A stretch of 64,000 nt of DNA from Protea cynaroides (lineage: Eukaryota > Streptophyta > Magnoliopsida > Proteales > Proteaceae). The position numbers and the translations under genes were made by a program. A model generated the notes under the pieces. It saw only the letters and a program-made list of their open reading frames with translations. It was not told where the DNA came from and did not search any database. This document shows positions 34,611-48,210 of the stretch, in pieces. The DNA lies in the NCBI GenBank assembly GCA_028583415.1, contig CM053269.1, forward strand, positions 57,339,007 through 57,403,006, in the 5' to 3' direction. The first letter of the stretch is position 1; each line of letters opens with the position of its first letter.

Positions 34611-37600
34611 TCATCCCATGGCATACTTCTGTGTCCAGCTCCGAGCAGTTGTCTCATACTTATTCCGGTCAGCCTTGTACATGTGTGCTATCTCTGGTAC
34701 GAGTGGATCATCAGGATTTGGGTCCGTCAACAGAGAGCAGATAGAAAGCAAAACCTGATTTGCAGGGAATAAAATTTGATTTTGCATTAAATGCCACATA
34801 TTCCATTCAAAATTCAGTCCAATCATATGTATATATCATCAGTATAACCTGCATTCTTATTGGGGGAAGAACTGGCAGGTCCAAAGAATTCCTGAAATGC
34901 TTTAAATCCCAATACGGTTTAAAAAGGAATGGCAAAACATGATCCATTTAACTCACCCCAAGCAGGTTTTAAAAATCAATTTGGAATCGGCCGACACCAC
35001 ATTTGATTAACCCTGATTCTTCGCTTACCGGGTTTGGCCAAGTTAGGCCATGTCCAAGGGCGATTCTGATCGCAATCAAATCACAATCAACGGAAACCAA
35101 TCCCATACCCAATTTCAAGTTTTAAAACTTTTGCCCCAAGTTCTTTGTGAAAGGCTTAGTGAGTTAATTTGTACATGCCAACAATCTTCAATAGCTTTCT
35201 CCAACATTCCAAGCTTTCCTTTTATTTTCAAGCTTTTCTTCTTCTTTTTCTTTTTTTTTTTTTTTTTTTTTTTTTTTTGGGGGGGGAGGGGTACTTCAGT
35301 ATATCAAATAAAAATGATGTCTAGATTACGACAGGAAGTGCAAGTTTGTAACATAATAGCAGCCAGGAAATAGGTAAGGTTTTATGCATAAGACAAGTAT
35401 AGGATTTCCATCATGTAGATCAACAACTCAAAGATAGCAAAAGTCGCTAGGTATTGCAAAGATGAAGCTGAAAGGTATTTTGTTTTAAGGTTTGATAATA
35501 CTAATAAAAAGATTTGACATTTTCACAATTTTACACTTCAAACACAAGCTCTTACTTAACAAGGTGGGGCCAAATTGAAGCCAACCTAGGGGCTTGGACA
35601 TACAACCGAAAAGGGCGAAAACAATAGGCAGTTTACTCTGGGAAGCACGTGGTGACATGTGATTCTGTAGGTATCCTCATCGGGAGGTGATAACCGCGGG
35701 CTGGCACGTAGCCACAAACAGCAACTCACAAGGTTCTAGATACGATATTTGATTTTGTATGCACTATGCCTGATCAAACGATTTGGGGTGTTTCCACCCC
35801 CAATTGCCCTCTCTTATGTCGAAAGAGAGAATTAAGGTTTTGGGAGTCGGCACTTAGATTCAAGGTCTAAGCTCTTTAGGAGAGAGAGTAACTCCAACTC
35901 ATGGTTTCCCCTGACCAGAGGCAGGGTAAGTGTCCAATTACAGACTTTGGAAGGAGTTAGGCACCTAGTCCACCTGGCCAAAGCCGATCATCCTAGGCCA
36001 CATGTTCCTACAAAATCCTACTAAGTAATCCTTCTTACTAGTCCTATGCTAGGTTGCTAGGTTTTGAAAGCAAGTAAATTACACTAAGCATGCATCACTA
36101 TCTACATTAAGCTACATTACGCTAACTACATCATGATATGTACCAAGTTGTGCTAAATGATTAGTAAACACATAATTGAAGGTTAATTAAACTAATTACA
36201 ATTAATTATAACTTAGAACTAAATAGTAAGTTGAATACATCATGGTGCCCTAATTAATCATTATTTGAGACTTTTAATTAAATACAACACTAAATAAATG
36301 ACTAGGCTATGCTCAATGGTTTAGTTTAAATGCTTTATTGAAGGACAAATTAACCTAATTACACTTAATTGTAGTTTAGAGCAAAAGGATTGGTTGAGTA
36401 CATTAGGACATCCTAATTAATCTAATTATTTCATATCCTTCTTAAACTTCCACCACCCAGAGCCTCAAAAATCACACCACCTCCCTCCCTTTAAAAAAAC
36501 CTTCAATGCTTTGTCCTATAACCACTAAAACCCTAACATTATGTTCCCAGTCTGGCCAACTTCCTAAAATCAATTTTTTTTAAAAGATCTTGATTTACTT
36601 TTTCAGCTATTCTATTTCTCAACAAAAATCCTAATCTAAACCTTGTTTGTCTCACATCAGATGAAGCACAAACTGAGTTAAGAATCCAACCCACAGATCT
36701 GTATATGATGGAAAATAACTAAAAAAAACAGAAGTAATGGATGTACAGTGCTGTATGAGAGAAGCCGCAGTGGGTTGCACCCACCATTTTATGAGGGTTT
36801 TGAGAAGCCATTCCACCTTCTTGAAACTAGACTTGTGTATAAATTTTCTAAACACCTATCATCTTAAAACCAGAAATCAGGTGTACACCATTCTTCAATC
36901 AGATCTTGATCGAGCGTCTGATCTGCCCCCGACTCTTGTTTCACCGCCTACCCCACGAAATATTACATCTTCCATAGCTGTTTGTAACATCACATGCCTA
37001 ATGCCACTATGAAGAAATTCACTAGCTCAAATACAAACAAAATGAAACAAACCTTCAAAATAGCTTATCCATCATAAAAACCAGACCAATAAGTCAAAAT
37101 TCCCATCAAAAGATGATTCCAAGAGAAAAAAAATACCACATTAGAAAAAGGTAATAAACATCCTACACTTCATTGAAAAAGAAATCGATACTCCAAGAAA
37201 CAAGCTATGAAGTATCAATTGCACAATCCTTTCATTCCTAATAAGTCCCACTAGCACCTTTCCCTGTTGCTCACATGTTAAGGGAGTCTGATGAACATGT
37301 CAAACTAAACAACTGAGTTTTTACCGGCACTAAACATTATCTCGCATTTTCCCATAGGTCACAATAGTTCCAACTAATACATTCGACAATACAACTTTTC
37401 TGTCTTCGCTCTTTTAATTAAAATCATGCTCTTGTTAACCAAATTATTTTCATAGATGAGATATGGAATACATATTGTGCATATGATGCAGTCCAAAGAC
37501 CAGCCGTGAACCAGTCCAAGAACCAACATAAGGACCAGCCAACATTGGTCCATGGAACCAACCAAAAGCCAAGCCAAAACACTGTTCACGGTACTGTTCA

Positions 37601-40600
37601 CATGAACAGTAACAACAAAATTTTTAGAAAGTTTTGTCTTCTTCCTAAATTCAAAAGGTTAGATTTATTTCTATAAAATTAGTCATTAGTTTTGTTTCCT
37701 AAATTTGTTTTGTTTCCTAAGATTGGTTATCATATGAGTCAGTCATAAATGTCATTTGTTTTGAAAACTTTCCTAAAAGTTATAAAGGAAAATTTCTCTT
37801 TTTTATTTTGGACATTCCTTCTAAGAACCTGTCCTTCTATCTTTTGTATTTCCTTTCAGCATTATAAATAATGAGGAAAAAGATGCTTGCAGCAGAATTG
37901 TAGCAGAATTGGTCAAAGTTTATTATTAAATTCTGGTTGAATCTCACAATCTCAACCGAAACTCCTATTCTGTTTATTCCCTTTTTCAGATGATAGTAAT
38001 TTTTTCAAAAATTCATAACTTCTTCATCCATGGTTGGATCACCTTCAAATTTGGGTATATTATCAAGCACATCCTAGAGTACTTCCCCTTCAAGTTTGAA
38101 GACCTTCCAATGGCTAAATTCTGAGATAAGTAATTTTTTCTATTGTTGTATAATTCTGGTTCTGTTAAAATACTTGTTTGAGACCTACGGGCAAGATTGG
38201 TTTCGATCCCACCCGTTGGATCAAGCTCATCTTTTGGAATATTGTTCCTCATATCCCAAGGATCAAAGATCCCAAATTTTAAAGCATTTTTACCGTTAGA
38301 TTTGAAGTCGGAGAATTATTTGTCTAAATCAAGAATTCTTGTTTATTGTTAAAGGTTAAATTTGGGTTGGACTGTAATAAGATCCTGTAGAAAAGAGGGG
38401 TAATTGATTTGAATGTGTTGAGAACCCCCCTTTGCCATCAGCATAATAGTAGCTTTCATTCCACATAACCAAGAATCTACTAGTAAGAACCAAGCCCTAA
38501 ACAAATGAAGAATGAAGATTGAAATTTAGTAGAAAGTAAAGCTAAAGAAGAAAAGACCAGTACCTTCGAGATTGTAAGAGCTGGGCTCCATTGTTCTTTA
38601 AGGATATCCAAACAAATGCTTCCATTGCTATTGATGTTTGGGTGGAAGACCTTTGTCCTAAATGCTACCTGAAATACCAAATATTGTAAGCCTCTGAAGA
38701 TTTATAGAACTACACATTTTCCTACCAAAACCACCCTGGTCTGCTACCCAAAAAACCATTATTTTCATGATTTCATCTGGAAGATTAAACTTTAGGGGAT
38801 TGAGGAAATTTGAGACAGAGAACACCGTAATCTAGAAATCTGATAAATCAATTTTCATGTAAACAATTCTTTAAACGGTAGAAGAGAAAAACAAATTTGA
38901 CATCAATATCGTTCAATGCAATGATTAATTAAAAGCCAACACACATAGTAGATCACTTATAAATCAAATTCCAACAATCCCAATGACCATCCACTATAAA
39001 TGTGTTCTAGAAATTGACATGCTTCAAGTAAATCAGACCGAAGAGCCAGGTTAATAGGGCTTGCTGGAGACTCGTCTTTGATTTAGTGGCTCTTGGTTTA
39101 TGCTACTGCAACTCAAAACCTTTACAAGAAACTCAAACCCTAGGGAGCTAAAGTAAGCATGACTACACCATCATGGGAGCAATCTACAAAGCAATCCTAA
39201 ATTTTTTAGAACAATGGGTATATTCTCTTCAGCATTTTTAGGCCAAATGTTTAGAGAGAAATTTGAGAATATAGTTCAAAATTATTTTATATACAAATTA
39301 CTGAGTCCTTGCCACAGACACAGTATCCACCTTAACAGACACAAAAGTGGTACCTATGGTAAAGTAAATGAACAAGTAAACAGCACATGACTTACGAGTC
39401 GTCTTCACTGTAATTAGTGTGATCTCAGAAAAATAGCAAGCAGTTCCTGCGATTTCACACTCATACAAACAGCTTGATAAAGTCTTTGTTGCATTTAGAT
39501 TTCCACAATCATTATCAAGGAACCGCCTAGGCATCCCCACGTCTTTGGCACCCACTGACCCTCCAACACCTTGGTTAGCCTTGTCACCAAGATAACAATG
39601 ACCACAAGTGTGGCTACCAAAGAACTCATCCATTCACAAATAACTAATGTTGCACCCCCCCCCGCCCCCCCGCAGGCAGTTGCAAACCAGCAAGCCAGCA
39701 AGGGAAGAAAGATATGGATAGGGATTCTTTTTTCTTATAGGTTTATCTTGTAATGGGAGGTTTAAATAAGATAGGAAAGTTTTAGTAATAGTTTACTAAC
39801 TTATTTTATATTTCCACATAAAGTAGGAGATTACTAGGATTTTCCCTGCTGTTTTAGATTAGGATTTTGCTTGGATTTATTTCCAGTTGAGTCTTCGATT
39901 AGGAGCCTTTTTCTTTTTTCTTTATATATGGGCATGTAACGAAATATTCAGAGAGACTTGAGAATGGAATGAAATTGAGGGTATGCCTGCGTGAGAGCCT
40001 GGGCTTCTCTCTCCCTCTCTCTCTCTCTTCTTCTCTCCTTCCCTGCTATTGAATCCTCTCATCAGGTACCCCCTTCTCTTTCCTGTTTCTTACCTTTCTG
40101 CCCTATTTCTCCTCTTCCTTTCGATTGTAAAATCTCTCTCAAACGATCAATCGAACGGAAATTGTGGGAGAAGATCGATAAATCACAACCCTATGAATTC
40201 CACACAATGTTTTCTCAATTCAGTGACTTGATTGTTGAATAAAAAAATCTGAAACAAGGTTCCGCTCTCGTGAGGAAGAAGATTACTTCTTCACATTTAC
40301 ACATAAGTCCCCTCACTTTTAAATCTTACACAAAGCCCTCTTCTTCTGAACTTTAAATCAATTTGTCCCCACTTCAATTTAATACTAGAAAACTCCTCTG
40401 CAGATATTCTATTTACAGTTGGGTCCTTTCATTAGTTTACTTACCTGTAAGGTGCTGAAATGTTTGAAATACAGTTTTGCCACTGGACATTAAACTTCCT
40501 GGATTTATCGTCCGGGTGGGCCCATAACTGATCCCAAACAGGGTTTTGCAACCCCAGAACCATGTCTCCCCCCGGGGCACCAACCCAGACAACTACGGCT

Positions 40601-43600
40601 ATGCATGTTGCAGAAAATGTCCCATTCACCAAGTCAAGAAAGCATCATGTCAATAATGAAATCAAACAAGGAATCAGATCACTAATAGAAGAACAGTGAA
40701 GACCCATAGACCACAGAAATCTAATGCAGTCAAGTGGCATGATTTACGAAAGACTGAAATACTGATCAATGCATAATTTCTCATTTTCAAAATGCATGCT
40801 CAACACATACTTGTTACATTGGCATAAACAAATAAATCAGAATACACATAGGTACCTTGGGTGGCTTGAAAGGGTAATCAGGAGGAAAATGAATGCTAAC
40901 TAGGAAAACACCTCCTGCATATGGGCTATCGGGAGGGCCCATAATAGTTGCTTGCCAATGAAACATGTCTTCTGCAACAGGACCTATTAAAGAAAAAGAT
41001 CCAGGCATAAGATTTTTCACATGAAGGCTACATAAGTGAGAATTGATCATTCAGAGCTACATGCATAAACAAGATGACACGTTACCCCAAAAACTTCCAT
41101 ATTCAGTGGGGGAAAAAACCTTAATGAATGAAAAAGGGCATCATCAGGACCACTTCCTAAAGTATATTAGTACAATTTGTTCACCTTCATAATGAGAAAA
41201 ACAGGTCCATAAATTTGACATCGACTCAGTTGATGAAAGTCACACATTTTAGCAGTTAGACACGCACTGATACATCAAAAATTCACAAGGGATGAAAGCA
41301 TTAAGTAAAATATTCCTAAAGCAAACTAGATGCCATAGAGAGAGTGTAATATAGAAGGGAGAAATTAGAACATTAGAATGGTGTTTGCAGTCATAAATCC
41401 ATAGAAAATAAACAGATGGCAGATTGACCATACCGAAAATTAGAGAAAATACACAAAATAGTGATAAATTAGGCTTCATCACTAGGAGGTGAATCAATGC
41501 TCCTTGAAATTTTCCCAACTCAGATGGCTATCAATCACATAACTGTATGCACAGCCACCTCACAACCACAACGTAGCCAGGCCAACCGGCAATATGCACA
41601 CCAATCCTGCAAAACCAATGACACCCCAAAAATCCACACAACACCAAAAATTACGTGGTTCACCTCCACATTGTGTGAAGACTACATCCACGGAATAATA
41701 CCCCTCTTAGGCTCCATATATACTCTATACAGCCCTTAATTTTAAGAGGCTACAACAACTAAGGTGTCACAACACCTACTTCTACCATGATGATACAAAA
41801 GCTAGGGCTACAACCCTTAATCGGACAAGCCCCAACTTGCCGGTGACAACAATCACCAATATAATAACGAAAATTACAAAGACACTCCCAAAATAAGAGC
41901 CACTTGGTTTAATAGGACTTTTCAAAAACACCTGTCCTATTAGGCATTACATGAAGTGAGGATCTTGATTGAAAATTTGCCTTTGAAGTGTAATTCCATT
42001 CTTGGAAAACTCCTTGCCGCTAGAGTGTCACAAATATTGCCCCTAAATGACCAAACAAGCTCCCATAATCAAAGAAGCATTTGCACAAACACTTGGAGGG
42101 TGTTTTCCTTCACTCAAATGACACACACGAAGCTCTCGTCTGTTGTGATTTGTTTTCCAAAACTCTCACCAAAAAAAAACCCTTTTAAATGAGCCATTAA
42201 GACCTCAAAATGCCTTAGCCATGAGATCTGTCAATAATGTAAACTTAGGGAGCCATAGGATCTATTTAAAAGGCATCTTCTTCGGTGCTATAAAGCACTC
42301 ACAATCATCTGCAACATAAGCCCTTAGATTGCACTTAAAAAGTGCGGGTGGATTGCTGGCCTTTAGATCAAATGCAAGTACACGTATTGCTGTCATACAC
42401 CAAATAATTGTAGACTCCAATTCTAGCCATTAGATCTAACTTCTTTGATGAGGATTGAATGCTGGCCTTAAGATCTGATTTGTTGTGGATGAATTTTAAG
42501 CCCCTGAGATGGAATCTTTAAAGTACCTTTAGTGCATGTGTAAATTTAAACAAAGGTTTGATTCCATGGTTCACAATACAACACCCAAATATACATCAAC
42601 AAATAAGAGTGGGTGTGGAAGAATCTTTTCCGTTCTATAAAGAATGTGTCAGCATCTTTCCTTAATTTTTGTTTCCGCCCCCAACAAACTCCAAAATGGC
42701 CTTTGTAATATGTTTTTTTTGGGTGAGTGCCTTTGTAATCTTTTATTTGCATTGAATGCGACTGAGATTTCAAACTTACAGAGAGGTTTTCTCTCTCCTA
42801 GCAATACACCAAACAGGTGTAGCCATTGCAATGCCTTAGTTTATTAGAAAAACTATTCTCCAAGGCTCATCCAATCAAAAAATGAGATGCCCCATGCCTT
42901 AGGTGCGATTGCTACCTTGAGTTGTAGTGTGGCATGCCAAGGCTGCCACCAATGAGGCCCCCAATTGCTGCAGCTTGTGCCACCGAGTGGTGCTGCATAG
43001 TCCTAAGGTTGTGACGCCATGGTGCTGCATGGCCCCAAGGCCTATGGTGCAGTGTGGCACCATGACGCTGCTGCCAATGTTACCATGTGCTGCTGCCACG
43101 GCCATAGTTAGTAAAGTAGCGTTTAATACGCAAATTATACACATTCCGAATTTTTTAACGTATTAGATTCTCAAAAAATCACATTTTCTATATTGAAACG
43201 TATTAAACACGTTTTAAACGTGTATTGCCAAATAAAACATGAAAAAAAATAATAATAATAATAAAAACAAAAAAATATTTTTCCCCCTCTATCTCTCTCT
43301 CTTTCTTTCCTAATATTTCCTTTTTTCCCAAATCTCTGAAACCCCACTGCCGAATAAACCCTTCCGGCTTTGATACAAGTTTTATGTTAATGAGATGATG
43401 ATTTTATGTGAATTTCATAGATTGCAAGTTTTGTTTGTATATAAATTTGCATTTATAATCATTCTATTTGTTGAATGACGCAGATGTCTATTACATAATG
43501 AATATATGTCTATATTTTCAATAAAAAAAAATGTTTCCGTATTAAACACGTACATATTAATGTCATGTGTTTTTTTTAACCGGATTTTCAATCCCGATAT

Positions 43601-44385
43601 TAAAGCCTAGTTACGTTTATACACATATGTATCCGTACCTGAATGTTTACCGTTCCCAAACTTACTAACTATGATCCAAGTTGGCTAATTTGCCAACAAT
43701 TACAAACTACTGTCCAACAAATAGATCACATCTTACAAACAACTGACGGCGGAAATTAGAAGATGAGGAATGGGGGTGAGGGATATACTAGCAGGTGGCT
43801 CAACTACTACCAAGTAAATTTGCTCTTTTTTTGAGTAATTCAAGTATCCAGTTAATTGCAATTTTTTATGAGCTAAGCTGTACAGGCATCAGAACCTGCC
43901 CATCAAACAAAATTGCTACTTGATGCATTTGCAAGTAGAGATAAAATAATTTACCATCATCAGGGAAGATACAAAAACCTTTGTTCTATTTTTTTTTTTT
44001 TTTTGGAGTGATAGGATACAGTTAAAAGCAGAACGATAAAACAAAATAATCAACACGGTAGTAAAATACAGCGAGAATACAAATGCACAAATAAAAGAGA
44101 TCTATAACCAAACTACTAAGATCGCATACCCGGATACAGTTAAAAGCAGACAACCATAAAACAAAATAATCAACACGATAGTACAACCATAAAACAAAAT
44201 AATCAACACGATAGTACAACCATAAAACAAAATAATCAACACGATAGTAAAGTACTGTGAGAATATAAATGTACAAATAAAAGATATCAATAACCAAACT
44301 AGTAAGAATGCATACCGGCACTGCAAGAGGTCGGAGGATCCTTTTGCAAATCCTTGAGTTCCTTCAATATACGCTTTGACGCCAT
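34611..44385 (-). CDS. UBC: Ubiquitin-conjugating enzyme E2, UBC8/10/28 group
   Basis: E2 that accepts ubiquitin from E1 as a thioester and works with RING or U-box E3 ligases, in cytosol and nucleus. Coding exons on the minus strand: 44385-44316, 40983-40856, 38668-38564, 34754-34611. They join in phase to 447 nt, 148 residues plus stop, the exact length of the class I plant E2s. The N-terminus MASKRILKELKDLQKDPP is the E1/E3-contact helix. FPPDYPFKPPK is present, HPN (75-77) is the oxyanion motif, and catalytic C85 is in NGSICLDI. The C-terminus WTQKYAMG is family-typical. Intron positions after CSAG, PPK and ISK match the usual plant gene. All key residues are intact despite 3.3-, 2.2- and 3.8-kb introns full of repeats. 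The subfamily member cannot be named. Confidence 0.96.
34755..37478. other. UBC intron 3, non-LTR part
   Basis: Holds a T run of about 30 followed by a G run (about 35250-35288). A diverged tandem duplication of about 180 bases (about 36142-36430) carries repeated CTAATTACA and GCTTTATTGAAGG-like words. No gene or bounded element is supported. Confidence 0.45.
37484..38440 (+). mobile_element. Solo LTR in UBC intron 3, TSD GCATA
   Basis: Begins TGATGCAGTCC and ends TTTGCCATCA, with perfect 5-bp GCATA flanks (37479-37483 and 38441-38445). A TATA-like ATTATAAATAATG lies at about 37861, so the LTR reads on the + strand, antisense to UBC. The CTGTTCAC/GTGAACAG inverted words near 37582-37610 are in U3. 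Copia-type is a guess. Confidence 0.78.
38669..40855. other. UBC intron 2, possible LTR fragment
   Basis: Bases about 39700-40260 (+) look like U3-R-U5 of an LTR: TTTATATATGGGCATGTAACG at about 39920, then GAATGGAATGAAATTGAGG and a CT-rich leader. No matching TG/CA ends or TSD were found. A C-run cluster lies at 39654-39671. The 111-codon minus ORF at about 39300-39633 has no recognised motif and was not accepted. Confidence 0.4.
41540..42300 (-). mobile_element. Probable LTR fragment, UBC intron 1
   Basis: On the minus strand a TATA-like AGTATATATGGAGCC (about 41725) is followed by GAGGGGTATTATTCCGTGG and GAACCACGTAATTTTTGG. This arrangement is common in copia LTR R-U5 regions. The ends and TSD were not identified, so limits are rough. 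Confidence 0.4.
43103..43673. mobile_element. MITE with CATAGTTAGTAA terminal repeats, UBC intron 1
   Basis: The left end CATAGTTAGTAA is the exact inverse of the right end TTACTAACTATG. The interior has self-complementary AAACACGTTTTAAACGTGT and further GTATTAAACACGT words. There is no ORF and no convincing TSD. It is preceded at 42880-43100 by a GC-richer tract with repeated GGTGCTGCAT words. Confidence 0.6.
44019..44315. repeat. Nested tandem repeats abutting the UBC exon 1 donor
   Basis: A 33-bp unit (AACCATAAAACAAAATAATC...) is repeated three times at 44152-44250. It lies within a larger duplication in which 44019-44136 resembles 44137-44310. The larger unit includes CATACC, the donor-side sequence of exon 1, so a decoy copy lies at about 44125. 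The 33-bp period makes in-frame repeats in shadow ORFs. Confidence 0.8.
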
Positions 44386-44393
44386 GAGATGCG

Positions 44394-45173
44394 GCTTCAG
44401 CAACAGAAAAAATACAAGTTAAAACCTTGTGCCTAGAAGAAGTGGCCACTTTACACCCAAGATATCAAAATATGTGATAACCCAAAGAACTGGCGTATCT
44501 TTAAGACCAGACTGAAAAGGAAACCCATCACATGCAGCAACAGTCATCTCAACAAACTGAAAATCCTATCAGCCACCAAATGGGATAAAAAGACGAAAAC
44601 TTTAGCATGCGAATAACTGCATGGCTCCAACAATGGATCGCGTATTATGAACCCCAAAATTCAGCAGAAGAAACACCTAAAGCTATAAGAATGTAAACAT
44701 CCTAGATAACAAAAACAACTATGTATCCTCGATAATCAAAACAAATTATGTTCAGAACAAGCATATTATTTGCGAATTTCGTCAAAATTTAATAGAACCC
44801 TAAACTACGTTAATGTGACAACATACACACCTAACATCTCCAATCAATGATCAAAAATCTGCATAAAGCTAATAATATGAGAAAGATACAACAGAAACAA
44901 ACACAAATATCATGATCCCACCAATTAGATGCACCGGGTTTCCTTTTTCAAACAGGATATACAGAGCTATGGCGATAAAAAGGATGAAACCCGAGACAAA
45001 AAGAAGGGCGCACCTGAGAGAAAAATCGGGGCTTCGAACGAAGAGCTAGGAGCTAGACAGTAACACAGCGACTGTGGCGTCGGGCGGGGACGGCTCTAGA
45101 GCTGATCGACGGCCACCCCAGAGACCCCAAATTCCCCGATTTTGCAGAGAGCTAGTCTAATTGCTCCTTATAG
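44394..45173 (-). promoter_or_regulatory. UBC promoter, leader exon and leader intron
   Basis: TATA-like CTATAAGG at 45166-45173 (minus) precedes a probable leader exon of about 45140-45014. That exon ends CTCTCAG before GTGCGC. A matching acceptor (TGTTGCTGAAG) ends at 44395, just upstream of the ATG exon. A leader intron directly before the ATG is usual in plant E2 genes. The start site and acceptor are inferred. Confidence 0.55.
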
Positions 45174-47527
45174 AGCACTCAGTGACCGTTCTGCCCCTTT
45201 GGGCGTCCTATTTTGACATTTACATCCCTTATCAGGCGATCAGTGATAAAAAAAAAATTAAAAAAATTTAAAAAATATTTGCTGAAAAATCAGTGATAAT
45301 TCGTAATCGCACTAATAAGTTTTTTTTTTGTGTTGCTTGATATGTTTTGGGGGGGGGGGGAAGACATGTGGGCGGCCGCTTGATTAAGGTATGTGTAAAA
45401 TTTCATATCCGTATTTAATAATTTACTATCTCTCGTGATTAAATCCATGTGAATCATAGAGGCCTATTTATCCGTAACATTTAATGTCATAAAACTTTTT
45501 CACGTAAACTTCTTGGACGGCAACGTTCAAAAAGATTGACCTCTAAAATAAAAGCAAAAGTTTTCTAGGTTGGTCATGCAAGATCAATAAATCTTTACAC
45601 GATGCAAATTATTTTGTCTTGTAACATAATAATCTCAACTAGGTACCTCAAATTCACTTATTTAATTTTTTCTATTTTTCGAAAATTACTCATGTAAACG
45701 CATATATTCTTATATATCGTCGATTTTATACATACTTTTTTTTTTGTAGTTTCGAATTTTCAATATTATATTTTTGCCTCCCCAACCAAATTGCATCAAA
45801 ATTTGTACACATGAATGATAGACCTTGAGATATAACAGTTTACAAAATGACAGCCTCATTTAAAATCCATCATAAAACTATGTTTTATAAAGTTTTCTTG
45901 TCTTCCACGAATGTGCATGAAAACCTTGCTAATAAATATAGCCATATGATTTTTGAAACTATAAAATGTGTAAAGAAAGTCATATTTCTTACATGGACAA
46001 TTTTTCTTGCTATGTAATATATGGGGGGGTCAAACTTTTTATTAATATGTTGTCTACAATATTGTATATACATTCATCAAAATTTCAAACTCATAGTTTT
46101 TAACATGCTTGTCATCCATAAGAATAACATGGTGTAGCAAACATTTCATGTGTGGGCCATAAGAGTCCCATTCTATCTTATGGTAAAAAAATGTTGGCTA
46201 CATAAACCTATTTAGACCCCACCAAAAAAATAAAAAAATAAAATAAATTTATTGCAAAGATATGATTCCTTGAAGACCAAGGGAAAACATATAATACAGA
46301 ATTTTTATTTTTAATTACTTTCCTAATGTATATTGTTACTTTATTTCATTTGAAAATGATTTATTTTGTTATTTAAACATGGTGTCCCCCACAAAAAAAT
46401 TGGATCACCAATTGATCTATTTGTGTCATAACTAGCGCATATAATGACTAAATCACCTATCCGCACTATACAAAACTGGTATAATGTCAAAGACCTTGTT
46501 TATATTGAAAATTTTCTATCTTATCTATAGAATTAAAAGGCAATCTCCCTTGCCTATCACAACTATTTGAATTTTATTTTTTTATAAAAAAAATATAACT
46601 TGATTTGGTTGGGTATTTAACTAGTTGTTTTTATTATGTTATAAAAAATATTGCACATATTGATCATGTCAAATAATTTGAAAACTTGTTTTTCCGACCT
46701 CTTACTATAACATGCTCTTTAATTGAAGCGAGGGTAAATATGTCATTCTATGTGCACTCGAAAAATTTGCAAGATAAGTCACTTATGAATTATTTTGAAA
46801 ATTTATTATTATCATTGATTTAAAAACTTTACTATAATAAGGCAAGGGCATCAAATGACAAGTTTTTTTTTTTTATTATTATTATTTTTATTTCAGCTGT
46901 AAATATTTGTACATGATTTTCATATATGGATTATGTATGTACATGACTAGCGTTTCATCAAATAGGCACATAAATGTTTATTATACGTGCCCTCCCTCTC
47001 TCCCCCATTTGGCAGTTGAAGTGAATGTTTTGCCATGCACAAAACATTTTGACCACATATAACATCAATTTATTTTGAAAATGATTTTTTTTTATTATTT
47101 CAAGTGGTGCCCTACATGGTACATTGTGAGTGTCATGCCAAAATCCATATCAAGGTTGTCTGTGCTGAAATTTTCCATCCATCTATATATCATTAGACAA
47201 TTTCTTGTGGTTGCATCATTTTTATTGATTTTTTTTTATTTACAAAAAGTAGGGACTTTATTTTGTTGAGCTATTTAACTTAATATATTTATTATTCATT
47301 ACTTACCTTAAAAAAAGTATTTATTATTCATTAAACAACATCACAAGACAAATGTTTATCATATATTTAGATGTCTCTCTCTCCTATATTGTTATATTAA
47401 CTTCTTCACATATTGATCAAAAATAAATAAAAATCACATCTATATTTATATTTACATAGTTTCCTCATCCACTTAAATGTCTATTTATTTCATTAATGAA
47501 TGGTTATTTATTGGTTGATATTCCTTA

Positions 47528-47724
47528 GGCCTTGTTTGTTCCGGCCTAAGTAATATTTCAAATGTAAACAAAAAGTTTCAATGTTTAATTACAAGAGGTA
47601 AAATATAGTGATCTTTAAGGGGGATAAAAAGAAACTTCGTCTTTCTTTTACCTAATGGAAACAAACATTATTTATTTTTTTGTAAAATTTTTCTATAATT
47701 TTTTAAGCCAAAACAAATAGAGCT
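47528..47724. mobile_element. Tourist-like MITE
   Basis: The left end GGCCTTGTTTGTTCCGGCCT and the inverted right end AGCTCTATTTGTTTTGGCTT are similar but diverged. TTA flanks both sides (47525-47527 and 47725-47727), the PIF/Harbinger TSD. It has no ORF. Confidence 0.5.
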
Positions 47725-47805
47725 TTATTGGTTGACAAAGGAAAACTTTTCATACACAAAAAGTTGATTATTAATATATATAGTTCTTGTGGAACGTTAA
47801 GTTGT

Positions 47806-47965
47806 TTTTATTTTTTTATGAGTCCTACTCTAAGTTACACTGTTTGGGTGAGAAGGGAACAGATGCAAGAGAAGAGAAGAGATTCGAATTTGAGACCTCC
47901 TCCCAACCCTTGCTTCAACAAGCAAGGCCTCAATCATTCGACCAAGTGGATGTTTGCCTTTGATT
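47806..47965 (-). mobile_element. Possible tRNA-derived SINE
   Basis: Minus strand: a head near TGGTCGAATGATTGAGGCC, a B-box-like GGTCTCAAATTCGAATCTC about 40 bases later, and an A-rich end at about 47806-47820. No TSD was identified, and it is less certain than the other SINEs. Confidence 0.4.
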
Positions 47966-48210
47966 GCTTATTTGTTTGTTCAAGCATGAAAAAAAATCCA
48001 CAAGATGCAATGATCATTGGATGATAAAAACGGAAAGGTGGGAGTCGCAAAATCAAGCATAGGGTATACGAATAGTAGATTTTGGTCCATCCGAATGTTT
48101 TTGGGATATAATAGACCGAAGTGATTAGTTTCCAGCCGTTATACAAATTACATGATGTTTAATCCTTAGCTCTTATACATATATACTTATATACTTGAAC
48201 TCTGAACTAA

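Noticed and set aside
37479..38445. Possible promoter for an antisense gene in UBC intron 3 (TATA at about 37861)
   Set aside because: The TATA is explained by the U3 region of a TSD-bounded solo LTR and no coding region follows.
39298..39701. Overlapping minus-strand ORFs of 111 and 68 codons in UBC intron 2
   Set aside because: No recognisable motif, no splice support, and partly made by a C/G homopolymer tract.
44102..44449. 115-codon ORF over UBC exon 1 with repeated YYRVDYFVLWL-like peptides
   Set aside because: Wrong frame relative to the E2; the peptide repeat reflects the 33-bp tandem repeat.
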